Of a stretch of DNA of 64,000 bases, positions 38,032-48,214 are shown piece after piece. The stretch spans positions 1 to 64,000 of the forward strand of contig NZ_JAASQS010000008.1 in assembly GCF_011762045.1 (NCBI RefSeq). The letters run 5' to 3'. The DNA comes from Rhizomicrobium electricum. Lineage in GTDB: Bacteria; Pseudomonadota; Alphaproteobacteria; Micropepsales; Micropepsaceae. Numbering within the stretch: position 1 is the stretch's first letter; each line of letters opens with the position of its first letter. The notes under the pieces are model-generated. The model was not told where the DNA came from. It worked only from the letters and a program-made list of their open reading frames with translations, and searched no databases. Both the position numbers and the translations under genes were made by a program.

Positions 38032-38228
38032 GAGCGGGTGTCCAGAGATGACGAACCCCTAGGAGCAACCGGCGTGCCACCCCGTTCGGTGCCCTCTGCC
38101 CCGAATTCGTGCCAGAGTGGTACGTTGGCGCGGCCGATGGGACGACTGCCGCCCATCAGCGGTTGTCCCGCCTTCCCGAAGGGGCACGCCGTCCCTATAT
38201 GAGACTCCCCAGCGTACGAGATCGAACC

Positions 38229-38891
38229 ATGGCCTTTCTTCAGTCCCAGCCGCCGCGCGAACCGTTTCTCCATGCCCCCGGAAGCGTTCTCGGTCTGATC
38301 GGGGTCCTGATTGCCATTCATCTGGCGGTGGCGTTCGTCCCGATCCCGTTCGACGCACTGGCGCCTTATGCCTTTATCCCGGCGCGCTACAGCGAAGGCG
38401 CGCCGCCGCTCGAACTGGTGCTGCCGCTGGTCAGCCACATGTTCCTGCATGGCAGCTTTCTGCACCTCATCATTAATTGCGCGTGGCTCTTGGCGTTCGG
38501 GCCGGTCGTGGCGCGCCGCCTGGGCGGGCTGGGGTTCTTTGCCTTTTTCCTCTCGTGTGGCGCTGCCGGCGCGCTGATGGAGCTGGCGCTAGCCTGGGGG
38601 GCGCCCGAAGCGATGATCGGGGCCTCGGGCGGCATTTCGGGCCTGATGGCGGCAGGGTTCCGCATGATGCGCTGGCCGGGAGCGCCTACGGGCGTCCGTC
38701 TAGTGCCGATCTTCTCGCGTCCGATCCTGACGTTCACCGGCCTGTGGCTGCTCACCAACCTGATCTTCGGCCTGACCGGGTTCGGTACCGGCAATTCCGG
38801 CGATCAGATCGCCTGGCAGGCGCATATGGGCGGCTATCTGTTCGGCCTTCTCACCATCGGCCTGTTCGACCGGCGGCGCGCGGCCGATTAA
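38229..38891 (+). CDS. Rhomboid family intramembrane serine protease
   Basis: A 220-residue protein with six hydrophobic segments. The catalytic dyad is Ser133 in 'IGASGGISGLM' and His199 in 'QAHMGGYLFG'. 'SHMFLHGSFLHLIINCAWLL' is the conserved segment in the second helix. The start at 38229 is chosen over an upstream in-frame ATG (38109) since homology begins there. Rhomboids cleave membrane helices; the target is unknown. It is divergent from hfaA and convergent with the RND permease gene. Confidence 0.9.
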   Translation: MAFLQSQPPREPFLHAPGSVLGLIGVLIAIHLAVAFVPIPFDALAPYAFIPARYSEGAPPLELVLPLVSHMFLHGSFLHLIINCAWLLAFGPVVARRLGGLGFFAFFLSCGAAGALMELALAWGAPEAMIGASGGISGLMAAGFRMMRWPGAPTGVRLVPIFSRPILTFTGLWLLTNLIFGLTGFGTGNSGDQIAWQAHMGGYLFGLLTIGLFDRRRAAD

Positions 38892-41800
38892 TCATTCCGC
38901 CGGCGAGGGACGGGCGGCTGGATCGCGGGCGCCCAGTTTGGTGCCGAGCTTGTCCATGTACACGTAGATCACCGGCGTGATGTAGAGCGTCAAGAGCTGC
39001 GACAGCATCAGGCCGCCCACCACCGCGAGGCCGAGTGGACGGCGGGCCTCCGAGCCTGCGCCCAGCCCGATGGCAATCGGCAAGGTCCCCATCAGCGCCG
39101 CCATGGTGGTCATCATGATCGGGCGGAAGCGGACGATGGCCGCCTCGTAGATCGCGGTGGCGGCATCGACGCCTTCGCCGCGCTGCCGGCCCAGGGCGAA
39201 GTCGATCATCATGATCGCGTTCTTCTTGACGATGCCGATCAGCATGATCATGCCGACGAAGGCGTAAATGCTGAGCGGTACGCCGAACAGGAGCAGCGTT
39301 AACAAGGCGCCGACCGCCGCCGATGGCAGTCCCGACAGGATGGTCAGCGGGTGGACGAAGCTCTCATAGAGAATGCCGAGCACGATGTAGACGACGACGA
39401 TGGCGATCGCCAGCAACAGGGCGATGTTGCTCATCGAGCTTTGGAATGCCGCGGCGGTGCCTTGGGCCGACGTACGCACCGTATCGGGGATGCCTACCTC
39501 GCGTTTGGCCCGTTCGATGGCGGCCAGCGCCTGACTGAGGGCCATGCCCTGGCCGAGGTTGAACGAAATCGTCGCCGACGGCAGTTGGCCCAAGTGGTTG
39601 ACGCTTTGCGGCGTAATGGAGGAGCCGATTCTGGTCACCGCCGACAGCGGCACCTGGGTGCCGCTCTGCGAGGTGACATAGAGGCGGTTCAGGGCCGAAG
39701 GATCGGCCTGGTAACGCGGCTCCAGCTCCATGATGACCTGGTATTGGTCCGAACTGCCGTAGATCTGCGAAACCTGCTGTCCGCCGAAAGCAGTACCGAG
39801 TGCGGTCTCGACGGCTTCCGGCGTCACGCCCAGCGAGGCGGCGCGGTCGCGGTCGATGGCCACCGACACGGTCGGGGTGGTCAGGCGCAAATCGTTGTCG
39901 ACATCCTGAAAGCCCGGCTCGTCCTTGAGCGCCGAGGTCAGGCGCGTGGTGGCGTCCTGCAATTCGCCGAGATCGATATCCTGCAGGCTGTACTGGTATT
40001 GCGAGTTGGTGCGCGCGCCGCCGATATTGATGCTCGGCGGATTGCGGAAGAACGTGTTGATGCCGGGAACGCGGCCGACCTGCTTGCGCAAGCTGTCGAT
40101 GACCCGGTCGGCCGTCAGCGGGCGTTCGCTGCGGTCCTTGAGGCGGATGAAGAAGCCGCCGGTATTGGTGTCGTTGCGGCTCATCACCGCTTCGACGTTG
40201 GGATCGGCCTGGGCGATAGCGGCGACCTTCTGCTGGTATTTCGACATCTGCTCGTAAGCAGTGCCGTTCGCCGACTCGGTGTTGCCCTGGATCATGCCGA
40301 TGTCGGACGACGGGATGAAGTCCTGCGGCATATAGCGGAACAGTAGCACCGTGGCTGCCAGGCTCCCGAAGAACACCATCAAGATCACGCGGCTGTGGTG
40401 AAGGCCCCACTGCAGCGATCCTTCATAAGCGTGCTGCATGGCGGCGAAGGTGCGTTCGCTCCAGCGCTGGATGGCGTTCTGCTCGCCGTGCTGGTCCTTG
40501 AGGAACCGGCTGCACAGCATCGGCGTCAGCGTCACCGAGACCACGCCCGATATGAAGATGGCGAGCACGATCGTCACCGCGAATTCGGTGAGGAGGCGGC
40601 CGACCATGCCGCCCATGAACATCACCGGAATGAACACGGCCGCCAGCGACACCGTCATGGAGAGGATGGTGAAGGCGATTTCCTTGGCGCCCTTGAGGGC
40701 CGCGTCGAAGGCGGTCTCGCCCTGCTCGATATGCCGCACGATGTTTTCGAGCATCACGATGGCGTCGTCGACCACGAAGCCGACCGACAGCGTCAGTGCC
40801 ATCAGCGACAGGTTGTCAAGGCTGAAGCCGAGAAACGACATGCCGGCGAAGGTGCCGACCACGGCGATCGGCAGCGCCAGCGAGGGAATGATCGTCGCCC
40901 GGAAGGTGCGCAGGAACAGGAAGATCACCACCACCACCAGCAAGGCGGAGATGATCAGCGTCGTTTGCACGTCCTCGACCGAGGCGCGGATCGAGGCGCT
41001 GCGGTCGTACACGGTCTCGAGCTGCATCGATGCCGGCAGTTGCAGCATGAACTGCGGCAGCAGTTTCTTGATGTCGTTGACCACCTGGATGGTGTTGGCG
41101 CCGGGCTGCCGGAAGATCGCCAGCACGATGGCGCGCTTGCCGTTGAACCAGTTGGCGGTGCGGATGTTCTCGACCGAGTCCTTGACCTGGGCGACATCCC
41201 CGAGCCGCACCGGGGCGCCGTCGCGGTAGGCGATCACCTGGCGGGAGAACTCGGTGGCATTGTTGAGCTGGCCGTTGACGTCGATGACCTGGGCGCGGGT
41301 GGGGCCGTTCAGCGAGCCGGTGGCGAGGTTCGGATTGGCGTTGTCGACGGCCGAGGCGAGCTGGTCGATGCCGATCTGGCGCGCCGCCAGGGCGGCGGGA
41401 TTGGCCTGAATGCGGACGGCGTATTTCTGCGAGCCGAACACATTCACGTTGGCGACGCCGTTGATGACCGAAAGCTGCCGGAACAGGAGGTTGGAAAACT
41501 CGTTGACCTTCGACAGCGGCAGGCTGGGCGAACTCATCGCCAGAAGCAGGATCGGTGCGTCCGCCGGGTTCTGCTTGCGCAAGGTCGGCGGCGTCGTCAT
41601 CTGCCGCGGCAAACGGCGCATCACGGTCGACAGCGCCTGCTGCACGTCTTGGGATGCGGCGTCGATGTTGCGGTCGAGCGTGAACTGGATGGTGATCTGC
41701 GTCGAACCCAGGGTGGACGACGAGGTCATCGAATCGATGCCGGCGATCTGCGACAGCTGGCTTTCGATCGGGGTTGCCACCGACGACGCCATGGTCTGCG

Positions 41801-41966
41801 GATCGGCGCCCGGCAGGCTGGCGCTCACCACAATGGTCGGATAGTCGACGTTGGGAAGCTCGCTGACCGGCAGAGCGGTGTAGCCGAAGATGCCGAAAAT
41901 CAGCATCGCCGCCGTCACCAGCGTCGTCATCACCGGCCTGAGGATGAAAGGCTCCGAGATATTCAT
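38892..41966 (-). CDS. RND efflux permease (HAE1/MdtB-C type)
   Basis: A 1024-residue inner-membrane permease beginning MNISEPFILRPVMTTLVTAAML. RND hallmarks are the periplasmic loops, the proton-relay 'GFVVDDAIVMLENIVRHIEQG' in the fourth helix and 'LPSAAVGALLTLLLFGVPLSIYAFVGMIMLIGIVKKNAIMMIDFA' near the C-terminus. The 'P-I-E-S-Q-L' and 'QMTTPPTLRKQNPADAPIL' segments point to the MdtB/MdtC multidrug subgroup rather than heavy-metal pumps. It overlaps the adaptor gene stop by four bases. No outer-membrane channel gene is adjacent. Confidence 0.93.
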   Translation of the reverse strand: MNISEPFILRPVMTTLVTAAMLIFGIFGYTALPVSELPNVDYPTIVVSASLPGADPQTMASSVATPIESQLSQIAGIDSMTSSSTLGSTQITIQFTLDRNIDAASQDVQQALSTVMRRLPRQMTTPPTLRKQNPADAPILLLAMSSPSLPLSKVNEFSNLLFRQLSVINGVANVNVFGSQKYAVRIQANPAALAARQIGIDQLASAVDNANPNLATGSLNGPTRAQVIDVNGQLNNATEFSRQVIAYRDGAPVRLGDVAQVKDSVENIRTANWFNGKRAIVLAIFRQPGANTIQVVNDIKKLLPQFMLQLPASMQLETVYDRSASIRASVEDVQTTLIISALLVVVVIFLFLRTFRATIIPSLALPIAVVGTFAGMSFLGFSLDNLSLMALTLSVGFVVDDAIVMLENIVRHIEQGETAFDAALKGAKEIAFTILSMTVSLAAVFIPVMFMGGMVGRLLTEFAVTIVLAIFISGVVSVTLTPMLCSRFLKDQHGEQNAIQRWSERTFAAMQHAYEGSLQWGLHHSRVILMVFFGSLAATVLLFRYMPQDFIPSSDIGMIQGNTESANGTAYEQMSKYQQKVAAIAQADPNVEAVMSRNDTNTGGFFIRLKDRSERPLTADRVIDSLRKQVGRVPGINTFFRNPPSINIGGARTNSQYQYSLQDIDLGELQDATTRLTSALKDEPGFQDVDNDLRLTTPTVSVAIDRDRAASLGVTPEAVETALGTAFGGQQVSQIYGSSDQYQVIMELEPRYQADPSALNRLYVTSQSGTQVPLSAVTRIGSSITPQSVNHLGQLPSATISFNLGQGMALSQALAAIERAKREVGIPDTVRTSAQGTAAAFQSSMSNIALLLAIAIVVVYIVLGILYESFVHPLTILSGLPSAAVGALLTLLLFGVPLSIYAFVGMIMLIGIVKKNAIMMIDFALGRQRGEGVDAATAIYEAAIVRFRPIMMTTMAALMGTLPIAIGLGAGSEARRPLGLAVVGGLMLSQLLTLYITPVIYVYMDKLGTKLGARDPAARPSPAE

Positions 41967-43150
41967 GGCTTTTTGACGCGGCCTTTGCCGGTCGAAACTT
42001 TGGCACCGGGTACGACGCGGAGCTGGCCCTCGGTGATGACGCGTTCCTTGGGCTTGACGCCCTTGACCGCCATGAAGTGGGTGCCTTCGTCATAAAGCAC
42101 CGCGACCGGCCGCATTTCGGCGGTCTGTTCCTTCGTCACCACGAAGACGTAGCGCCCGTTGGGGCCTTCGTTGATCGCTTCGCGCGGCACGACCGTCGTT
42201 TTCGGCAGATCGTTCAGCGTGACGTCGACATCGACCTGCTGACCCGGAACCAGGGTGTGGTCCTTGTTGTCGAAATAGGCCCTGAGTTCGATCGTGCCGG
42301 TGGCGTTGTTGATCTGGTTGGAGACGAAATCGACCTTGGCCGAGCGCTTCGGTGCCTTGGGATCGTGGGTATCGAGAAGGGCGAGCAGTTTGCCGGCGCG
42401 GTCGCGTGCCTGGATCGCGGCCAGATCGGATTGCGGCAGCGCGAACGAGACTTTCACCGGTTCGATCTGGGTCAGCACCACCAAAGGACTGCTGCCGTTG
42501 GCGCTGACGAGATTGCCCGGCTGGATCAGGATCGGACCGGTCTTGCCGTCGACCGGCGCGCGGATCTGGGTATAGCCGAGATTGATCCGGGCGGTTTCGA
42601 CCTGAGCCCTGTCGGCATCCACGGTGGCGCTCGCCGATTTGGCGGTCGCAATGGCGGTGTCGTGCTGCTGCGACGAAATCGCGTTCTGGGCAAACAGCGC
42701 CTCGTAGCGCTTCTGGGTGGCGACCGCGCTGATCCGCTGGGCCTCGTCCTTGGCCAGCGTGGCGCGGGCCTGATCGAGCGCCGCCTGGAACGGCCGTGGA
42801 TCGATGACGAAGAGCAGATCGCCTTTCTTGACGATCTGGCCTTCCTGGAAGGCGGCTTTGACCAGTTGCCCGGTGACCTGCGCGGTGACTTGAACCGTGG
42901 CATTGGCCACCACGGTTCCGACCGCGTGTTCTACGACCGTAACGTTTTTCACCGTTGCCGGCTGGGTCACGACCACTGGCGGCGGGCGCCCTTTTTCCTT
43001 CGATCCGGTGCCCGCGATCAGGAACCAAGCCACGGCGAGGACGGCGAGCGCCCCGACTGCGATGCCCGTTTTGCGCAGATTGAGCCGGCGGAACCGTCCC
43101 TCGACCTGACTGGCCAGGCCTTCGAAACTGTTGGGATATCTCATGTTCAT
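41963..43150 (-). CDS. RND periplasmic adaptor (membrane fusion protein)
   Basis: A 395-residue adaptor with an N-terminal membrane anchor (about 27-46). It has the lipoyl/barrel-sandwich motif 'VQVTAQVTGQLVKAAFQEGQIVKKGDLLFVIDPRPF', a coiled-coil hairpin and the closing 'GYTQIRAPVDGKTGPILIQPGNLV'. It bridges the permease to an outer-membrane channel. ATG codons at 43150 and 43144 are both possible. It is first in the two-gene operon with the permease. Confidence 0.92.
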   Translation of the reverse strand: MNMRYPNSFEGLASQVEGRFRRLNLRKTGIAVGALAVLAVAWFLIAGTGSKEKGRPPPVVVTQPATVKNVTVVEHAVGTVVANATVQVTAQVTGQLVKAAFQEGQIVKKGDLLFVIDPRPFQAALDQARATLAKDEAQRISAVATQKRYEALFAQNAISSQQHDTAIATAKSASATVDADRAQVETARINLGYTQIRAPVDGKTGPILIQPGNLVSANGSSPLVVLTQIEPVKVSFALPQSDLAAIQARDRAGKLLALLDTHDPKAPKRSAKVDFVSNQINNATGTIELRAYFDNKDHTLVPGQQVDVDVTLNDLPKTTVVPREAINEGPNGRYVFVVTKEQTAEMRPVAVLYDEGTHFMAVKGVKPKERVITEGQLRVVPGAKVSTGKGRVKKP

Positions 43151-43447
43151 GGCTCAGAATCCGGCACGCATCGTAGGGAAGAAGAAGTTTCGCGGTTTGC
43201 CGCCGCGATCCGGTCCGGAAATTATCCTTACTCCTAGCACGGCCGGCCCGGTTTCCGGCTGCTCAAGTTTTGGTGCGCCGCCAATTTGACGCGCTAGGCT
43301 CGCCATCACGCCGCGGCAACCAGAAGGGGTTCGGTAAGGACGATAACGGCGCTCTACCGCCCGGATTTGGCGTGGGACTCTAGGACACCGGCGGAATCCC
43401 GAAGCATGGTTGCCCCAGCGCCGGGTCGCGGTTATAAGCCGCCCCAC

Positions 43448-45286
43448 ATGAATATCCGAAATATCGCCATCATCGCGCACGTCGACCACGGCAAAACGAC
43501 CCTGGTCGACCAGTTGCTGAAGCAGTCCGGCTCGGTTCGTGAGAACCAGCATATGGAAGAGCGCGCGCTCGATTCCAACGATCTGGAACGGGAACGCGGC
43601 ATCACTATCCTGGCCAAATGCACCAGCGTGGAGTGGGGTGAAACCCGCATCAATATCGTCGACACCCCCGGTCACGCCGATTTCGGCGGCGAGGTGGAGC
43701 GCATCCTGTCGATGGTCGACGGCGTCGTGCTGCTGGTCGATGCGGCCGAAGCCGTCATGCCGCAGACCAAGTTCGTGCTGTCGAAGGCCTTGAAGCTCGG
43801 GCTCAAGCCGATTGTCGTGATCAACAAGATCGACCGGCAGGACGCGCAGCCCAAGGAAACGCTGGAATCGATCTTCGATCTCTTCCTCGCGCTTGAGGCG
43901 AACGATTATCAGCTTGATTTCCATGTCCTTTATGCGTCCGGACGGCAGGGCTGGGCGGTAGCGGACCTCGACAACGATGTGCGCAAGGACTTGTCGCCTC
44001 TGTTTGCCCGAATTGTCGCAGATGTTCCCAAACCGAAGCCGATCGAAAAGGCGGGGGACGAGTTCCCCTTCACCATGCTGGTGACAACATTGGAGGCCGA
44101 CCCGTATCTCGGCCGCGTGCTGACGGGACGCATCGAAACCGGTGCCATCACGGTCAACCGCCAGATTAAAGCGCTCAGCCGTGACGGTTCCGTCGTTGAA
44201 CGGGCCCGTGCGACGAAGCTGCTCGCGTTCCGCGGTCTGGCACGCGTTCCGGTGGAACGGGCCGAGGCGGGCGACATCATCGCCATCGCCGGTCTGCAGA
44301 CCGCCACGGTCGCCGACACGCTGTGCGATATCACCGTCGAAACGCCGATCCACGCCAACCCGATCGACCCGCCGACCCTGGCGATGACCATCTCGGTCAA
44401 CGACTCGCCTTATGCGGGTCGCGAAGGCGATAAGGTTCAGAGCCGCGTCATCCGCGACCGCCTGCTGCGCGAAGCCGAAGGCAATGTCGCCATCCGCATC
44501 CGCGAGACCGGCGAAGGTGCTTATGAAGTGGCGGGCCGCGGCGAACTGCAACTCGGCGTTCTGGTCGAGACCATGCGGCGCGAAGGCTTCGAACTCTCGA
44601 TTTCCCGTCCCCGCGTTCTCTATCAGACCGATCCCGACACCGGCGAGCGGCTGGAGCCGATCGAGGAAGTCTCCATCGATGTCGACGATCCCTTCACCGG
44701 CATCGTCATCGAGAAGATTTCCAACCGCAAAGGCGAGATGACCGACATGCGTCCGACCGGCGCCGGCAAGACGCGGTTGACGTTCCTCGCCCCGTCGCGC
44801 GGCCTGATCGGCTATCACGGCGAATTCCTGACCGACACGCGCGGCACCGGCGTGATGAACCGCATCTTCCATTCCTACGCACCCCACAAGGGCGCGGTAC
44901 AGGGGCGGACGAACGGCGTGCTCATCTCCAACGGCCAGGGCGAAGCGGTGCCGTACGCGCTGTGGTATCTCGAAGAGCGCGGCAAGCTGTTCGTCGTGCC
45001 GGGCACCAAGGTTTACGAGGGTATGATCATTGGCCAGCACGCCAAGGACAACGACCTCATCGTCAACCCCTTGAAGGCCAAGCAGCTCACCAACATCCGC
45101 ACCACGTCGAAGGACGAGGCCGTGCGCCTCACCCCGATCGTGCCGATGACCCTCGAACAGGCGATTGCCTATATCGAGGACGACGAGCTGGTCGAGGTAA
45201 CGCCGCAGTCGATCCGCCTCAGAAAGCGCGAACGCGATCCCAACGAACGCAAGCGCCAGATGCGGGCCGAACAGGACGCGGGGTAG
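43448..45286 (+). CDS. typA: Translational GTPase TypA/BipA
   Basis: A 612-residue GTPase starting [21 protein letters not shown] motifs are G1 'AHVDHGKT', G2 'ERGITI', G3 '[11 protein letters not shown]' and G4 'NKIDR'. The C-terminal BipA-specific domain is present ('[14 protein letters not shown]'-type region: '[20 protein letters not shown]'). It binds the ribosome and supports 50S assembly and growth under stress. The start at 43448 is set by homology. The region 43151-43447 upstream holds no gene. Confidence 0.96.
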   Translation: MNIRNIAIIAHVDHGKTTLVDQLLKQSGSVRENQHMEERALDSNDLERERGITILAKCTSVEWGETRINIVDTPGHADFGGEVERILSMVDGVVLLVDAAEAVMPQTKFVLSKALKLGLKPIVVINKIDRQDAQPKETLESIFDLFLALEANDYQLDFHVLYASGRQGWAVADLDNDVRKDLSPLFARIVADVPKPKPIEKAGDEFPFTMLVTTLEADPYLGRVLTGRIETGAITVNRQIKALSRDGSVVERARATKLLAFRGLARVPVERAEAGDIIAIAGLQTATVADTLCDITVETPIHANPIDPPTLAMTISVNDSPYAGREGDKVQSRVIRDRLLREAEGNVAIRIRETGEGAYEVAGRGELQLGVLVETMRREGFELSISRPRVLYQTDPDTGERLEPIEEVSIDVDDPFTGIVIEKISNRKGEMTDMRPTGAGKTRLTFLAPSRGLIGYHGEFLTDTRGTGVMNRIFHSYAPHKGAVQGRTNGVLISNGQGEAVPYALWYLEERGKLFVVPGTKVYEGMIIGQHAKDNDLIVNPLKAKQLTNIRTTSKDEAVRLTPIVPMTLEQAIAYIEDDELVEVTPQSIRLRKRERDPNERKRQMRAEQDAG

Positions 45287-45294
45287 TCGGATAG

Positions 45295-45324
45295 CCTCCG
45301 GCTGCGGTAACCTGCGGTCGGAGG
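45295..45324 (+). promoter_or_regulatory. Hairpin that could mask the hisN-like ribosome site
   Basis: CCTCCG at 45295-45300 is complementary to CGGAGG at 45319-45324, which is the ribosome binding site of the next gene (start 45331). The 6-base stem encloses 18 bases. It may lower or regulate translation of the phosphatase, or be fortuitous. Confidence 0.4.
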
Positions 45325-45330
45325 ATTCGC

Positions 45331-46122
45331 ATGCCCACACTCGACGACGTAACCCTCATTCACCGCCTCGCCGATGACGCAGGCGCGGTGATCCGCCCCT
45401 ATTTCCGCCGCCGTATCGAGGTGGTCGACAAAGGGGCTGCGACCGGCGCGATGTTCGATCCGGTGACGGCGGCCGATAAGGGCGGCGAGAAAGCCATCCG
45501 TGCGGTGCTGGAAGCCGAGCGGCCGGACGACGGCATTCTGGGCGAGGAATTTCCCGAAACGCAGGGCTCATCGGGCCGCGTATGGGTGGTCGATCCGGTC
45601 GACGGCACCCGCGCCTTCATCACCGGTCAGAGCCAGTGGGGCACCCTGATCGCTCTCAATGAGAACGGACGGCCGACGTTGGGCGTGCTCGACCAGCCGG
45701 TCATCCACGAGCGTTTCATCGGTACCGGCGACAGCGCCGAACTCCACAGCCCTGATGGCATCACCAAGCTCAAGGTGCGCCCGTGCGCGAGTCTCGCCGA
45801 GGCGGTGCTGATGACGACCCACCCGTGGGCTTATTTCGACGCCTCCGAGCAGGAGATGTTCCGCCGCCTTTGCGATGCCTCGATGATGAGCCGTTTCGGC
45901 GGCGATTGTTATGCCTACGGCCTTCTGGCCATGGGCTTCGTCGATCTCGTGGCCGAGGCGCGACTGAAGCCATGGGACATCCAGGCGCTGATCCCGATCG
46001 TCGAAGGGGCGGGCGGGGTGATCACCGATTGGACCGGCGGGCCTTGCGCCGACGGCGGCCGGGTGGTGGCGGCAGGCGACAAGCGCGTGCACGCAGAGGC
46101 ACTGAAATACCTCAACGCCTGA
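45331..46122 (+). CDS. hisN: Inositol-monophosphatase family, histidinol-phosphatase (HisN)-like
   Basis: A 263-residue Mg-dependent phosphatase. IMPase motifs are 'FDPVTAADKGGE', 'GILGEEFPE' and 'VWVVDPVDGTRAFI', with C-terminal 'RLKPWDIQALIPIVEGAGG'. Alphaproteobacterial enzymes with this pattern ('GTRAFITGQSQWGTLIAL', 'GGDCYAYGLLAMGFVDLVAE') dephosphorylate histidinol phosphate, the last-but-one reductive branch of histidine synthesis. It follows typA by 44 bases. Inositol or other sugar-phosphate activity cannot be excluded. Confidence 0.85.
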   Translation: MPTLDDVTLIHRLADDAGAVIRPYFRRRIEVVDKGAATGAMFDPVTAADKGGEKAIRAVLEAERPDDGILGEEFPETQGSSGRVWVVDPVDGTRAFITGQSQWGTLIALNENGRPTLGVLDQPVIHERFIGTGDSAELHSPDGITKLKVRPCASLAEAVLMTTHPWAYFDASEQEMFRRLCDASMMSRFGGDCYAYGLLAMGFVDLVAEARLKPWDIQALIPIVEGAGGVITDWTGGPCADGGRVVAAGDKRVHAEALKYLNA

Positions 46123-46348
46123 GAATCTGTGCTGACGCATAGCGCCGGCGGTTGACTTGCGCGGTTTCGCAACTACGTTCCCCGCCGCCGGATGGTCCGG
46201 TGCTAGAGGTTTTATGTTGCAGATTGTTCGCGGCCAGTGACGCTTCGCCGTTCTCGGCGAGGCCTCGTCCACCGGCCTGAAATGTCTTCGCGAAACGCGA
46301 CCGCGTTTGACGGCCGGGTATTGGCTTACCCGACACATCTGCACATCC

Positions 46349-46606
46349 ATGAACATCTCGAAACCGGAGCAGCGTGCTTTGCACGTACTGGCTCAAGGCG
46401 GGCACATCCGTCACGAACGCGACCATGAAGGGCGCATCGCCGCAATCACCTGTTTCACCCGCGACGGCTACGGCCTCGCCGATTGCACCCTGGCGATTTT
46501 CAAGAAGCTGAAAGCCAAGCGACTGATCGAGTCGAAGAACGGCGGCCCGTATCACATATCGCGCAAGGGCCGGCTGGCGGTGCGTGCGCAACCCGACAAC
46601 CGTTGA
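46349..46606 (+). CDS. YjhX-family protein
   Basis: An 85-residue basic protein starting [20 protein letters not shown], matching the YjhX (UPF0386) family end to end ('[20 protein letters not shown]', '[20 protein letters not shown]'). E. coli YjhX has been proposed as a toxin neutralised by the acetyltransferase-like YjhQ. No GNAT gene is adjacent here, so this copy is an orphan and may simply be a winged-helix-like regulator. The start at 46349 is set by homology; a longer frame begins at 46307. Confidence 0.85.
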   Translation: MNISKPEQRALHVLAQGGHIRHERDHEGRIAAITCFTRDGYGLADCTLAIFKKLKAKRLIESKNGGPYHISRKGRLAVRAQPDNR

Positions 46607-46643
46607 ACTGGCCTGGCGGCGTGCCCTGGCGTAGAAATGCGCC

Positions 46644-47255
46644 ATGGACACGCTGCTTCTGAAAGACAGTTTTTCGCGCGCTTTCGTTGGTGCCGGATTG
46701 AAGGCGCCGGACGGCGTGTTCGAGGCGCTGGCTGCCCGCTATAGCGAACCCGGCCGCGCCTATCACACGCTGCAGCACATCGCCGAAGGTCTCGGACATC
46801 TCAAGAATGTTCGTTACGTCTCGCCGGAAGTGCCGATCGCCTGGTGGTTCCACGATGCCATCTACGATCCCAAGCGCACCGACAACGAAGAGAAGAGCGC
46901 CGCCTGGGCGGCTGCGGTCCTCGGCAAAACACCGCTGGCCGCGAAGGTGAACGCTGCCATTCTCGCCACCAAGGCTGGGGCCTTTGCTGCCGATCCGGCG
47001 GCGCGGCTGATGGTGGACATCGATATCGCCATCCTGGCCGCGCCCGAGCCGCGATATTCCGAAGCGGCGGCACAAATCCGGCAGGAATACGCCTATCTCA
47101 ATGAGGCCGATTACAAGGCCTTTCGACTGAAAGTGCTGCGCAGCTTCTCCGGCCGCGCTTTCATCTACCAGAGCCCCGAATTCCGCTCCCTCGAAACGCG
47201 TGCGCGCAAAAATCTCGAACGCGAGATCAACGCGCAGATCGTGCGGAAGAAGTAG
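46644..47255 (+). CDS. Predicted HD-superfamily metal-dependent phosphohydrolase
   Basis: A 203-residue protein. 'YSEPGRAYHTLQHIAEGL' (His), 'AWWFHDAIYDPKRTDNEEKSA' (His-Asp) and 'LMVDIDIAILAAPEPRYSEA' (Asp) are the metal ligands of a compact HD-domain family. C-terminal 'EYAYLNEADYKAFRLKVLRS' is typical of this family. The substrate is unknown, probably a nucleotide. It follows the YjhX gene by 37 bases and overlaps the convergent lipase-like gene by 29 bases at the 3' end. Confidence 0.82.
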   Translation: MDTLLLKDSFSRAFVGAGLKAPDGVFEALAARYSEPGRAYHTLQHIAEGLGHLKNVRYVSPEVPIAWWFHDAIYDPKRTDNEEKSAAWAAAVLGKTPLAAKVNAAILATKAGAFAADPAARLMVDIDIAILAAPEPRYSEAAAQIRQEYAYLNEADYKAFRLKVLRSFSGRAFIYQSPEFRSLETRARKNLEREINAQIVRKK

Positions 47256-48153
47256 CTTCTGCGTCCGCCACAAACGCGTCGAACGCCGTCCAGAACCGGT
47301 CCCGGATGGCGTCCTGTTCCATCAGGATTTCGTGCTCGGACTCGGCCAGTTCGATGTAACGGCCGTGCGGCAGGCGGGCGGCGAAACGGCGGGTCGCTTC
47401 GATGAGGACGATGCGGTCTTTGCCGGCGCCGACGATCAGGGTTGGCGTCTTGATCGCTTCGGCATAGCCCGGCCGCGCCATGGCATTCATCGAGCGGTAG
47501 GCCGCCTCGATCCAGCCCCAGGTCGGGCCAGCGAGGCGGATATCGGGCTCAGCGCGCAGGATCGCCTGGGTCCGTTCGAAGCGGGCCGCATCGGAGGTGC
47601 AGAGCTGCCGTTCGAAGGTGATCTGGTGGGGATCGCGACGCTCCATGCCCCAGGCGAATTCGCCGCTTTTGCCGAAACCGGAATGCAGGCCGGTGATGAT
47701 GCGGGTCAGCCAGCCGGGATAGCCGCGCGTTGAAACGGCGATCATCGGAGCGACCAGAACCGCGGCGCGAAACCAGTCGGGATGATCGTGCAAGGCCCTG
47801 AGCGCGAGGTGGCTTCCCATCGAATGGGCCAGCACCAGCGGCGACGGCGACAGCTTGGCCACGACGGCGGCCATGAAGCTGTTCAGATCGTCGTCGAACT
47901 CGGAAAAATCGCCGACGTGGCATTTGAGCGGATCGGCCAGCGCGCGTTCGCTGCCGCCCTGACCGCGCCAATCGAACGCCGCGACGGTAAAGCCGCGCCC
48001 GGTCAGTTCGCCGATGACCTCGCCGTATTTCTCGATGAATTCGGTTTGCCCCGACAACAGGACGCAAACCCGGCCGCTAGGGTTCTCCGGCTCGGCCACA
48101 CACGTCCGCAGGCGCCGTCCGTCGCCGGCCGTAATGAAATCGAAGGATGGCAC
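47227..48153 (-). CDS. Alpha/beta hydrolase, lysophospholipase-like
   Basis: A 308-residue hydrolase from a GTG at 48153 with GAGGGGG eight bases upstream; an ATG at 48198 would add 15 residues without homology. It resembles PldB/monoacylglycerol lipase: 'TEFIEKYGEVIGELTGRGFTV', 'DWRGQGGSER', the nucleophile elbow 'LAHSMGSH' (Ser111), 'PTLIVGAGKDRIV' and the late histidine in 'ESEHEILME'. It hydrolyses lipid esters, probably at the membrane surface. It is followed by no other gene on its strand. Confidence 0.87.
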   Translation of the reverse strand: MPSFDFITAGDGRRLRTCVAEPENPSGRVCVLLSGQTEFIEKYGEVIGELTGRGFTVAAFDWRGQGGSERALADPLKCHVGDFSEFDDDLNSFMAAVVAKLSPSPLVLAHSMGSHLALRALHDHPDWFRAAVLVAPMIAVSTRGYPGWLTRIITGLHSGFGKSGEFAWGMERRDPHQITFERQLCTSDAARFERTQAILRAEPDIRLAGPTWGWIEAAYRSMNAMARPGYAEAIKTPTLIVGAGKDRIVLIEATRRFAARLPHGRYIELAESEHEILMEQDAIRDRFWTAFDAFVADAEATSSARSAR

Positions 48154-48214
48154 CGTTGAGACCCCCTCATGCACGGCCGGAACAGACCCGGCCGGCACGC
48201 AGGCGTCAACCCTG

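Noticed and set aside
43154..45340. A 728-residue open frame on the minus strand across typA
   Set aside because: It is exactly antisense to the well-conserved typA gene, has no recognisable domain, and is a known artefact of high-GC codon bias.
46123..46348. A coding role for the gap between the HisN-like and YjhX genes
   Set aside because: Open frames there are antisense or extend upstream of homologous starts; only a weak TTGACT...TACGTT promoter-like pair is seen.
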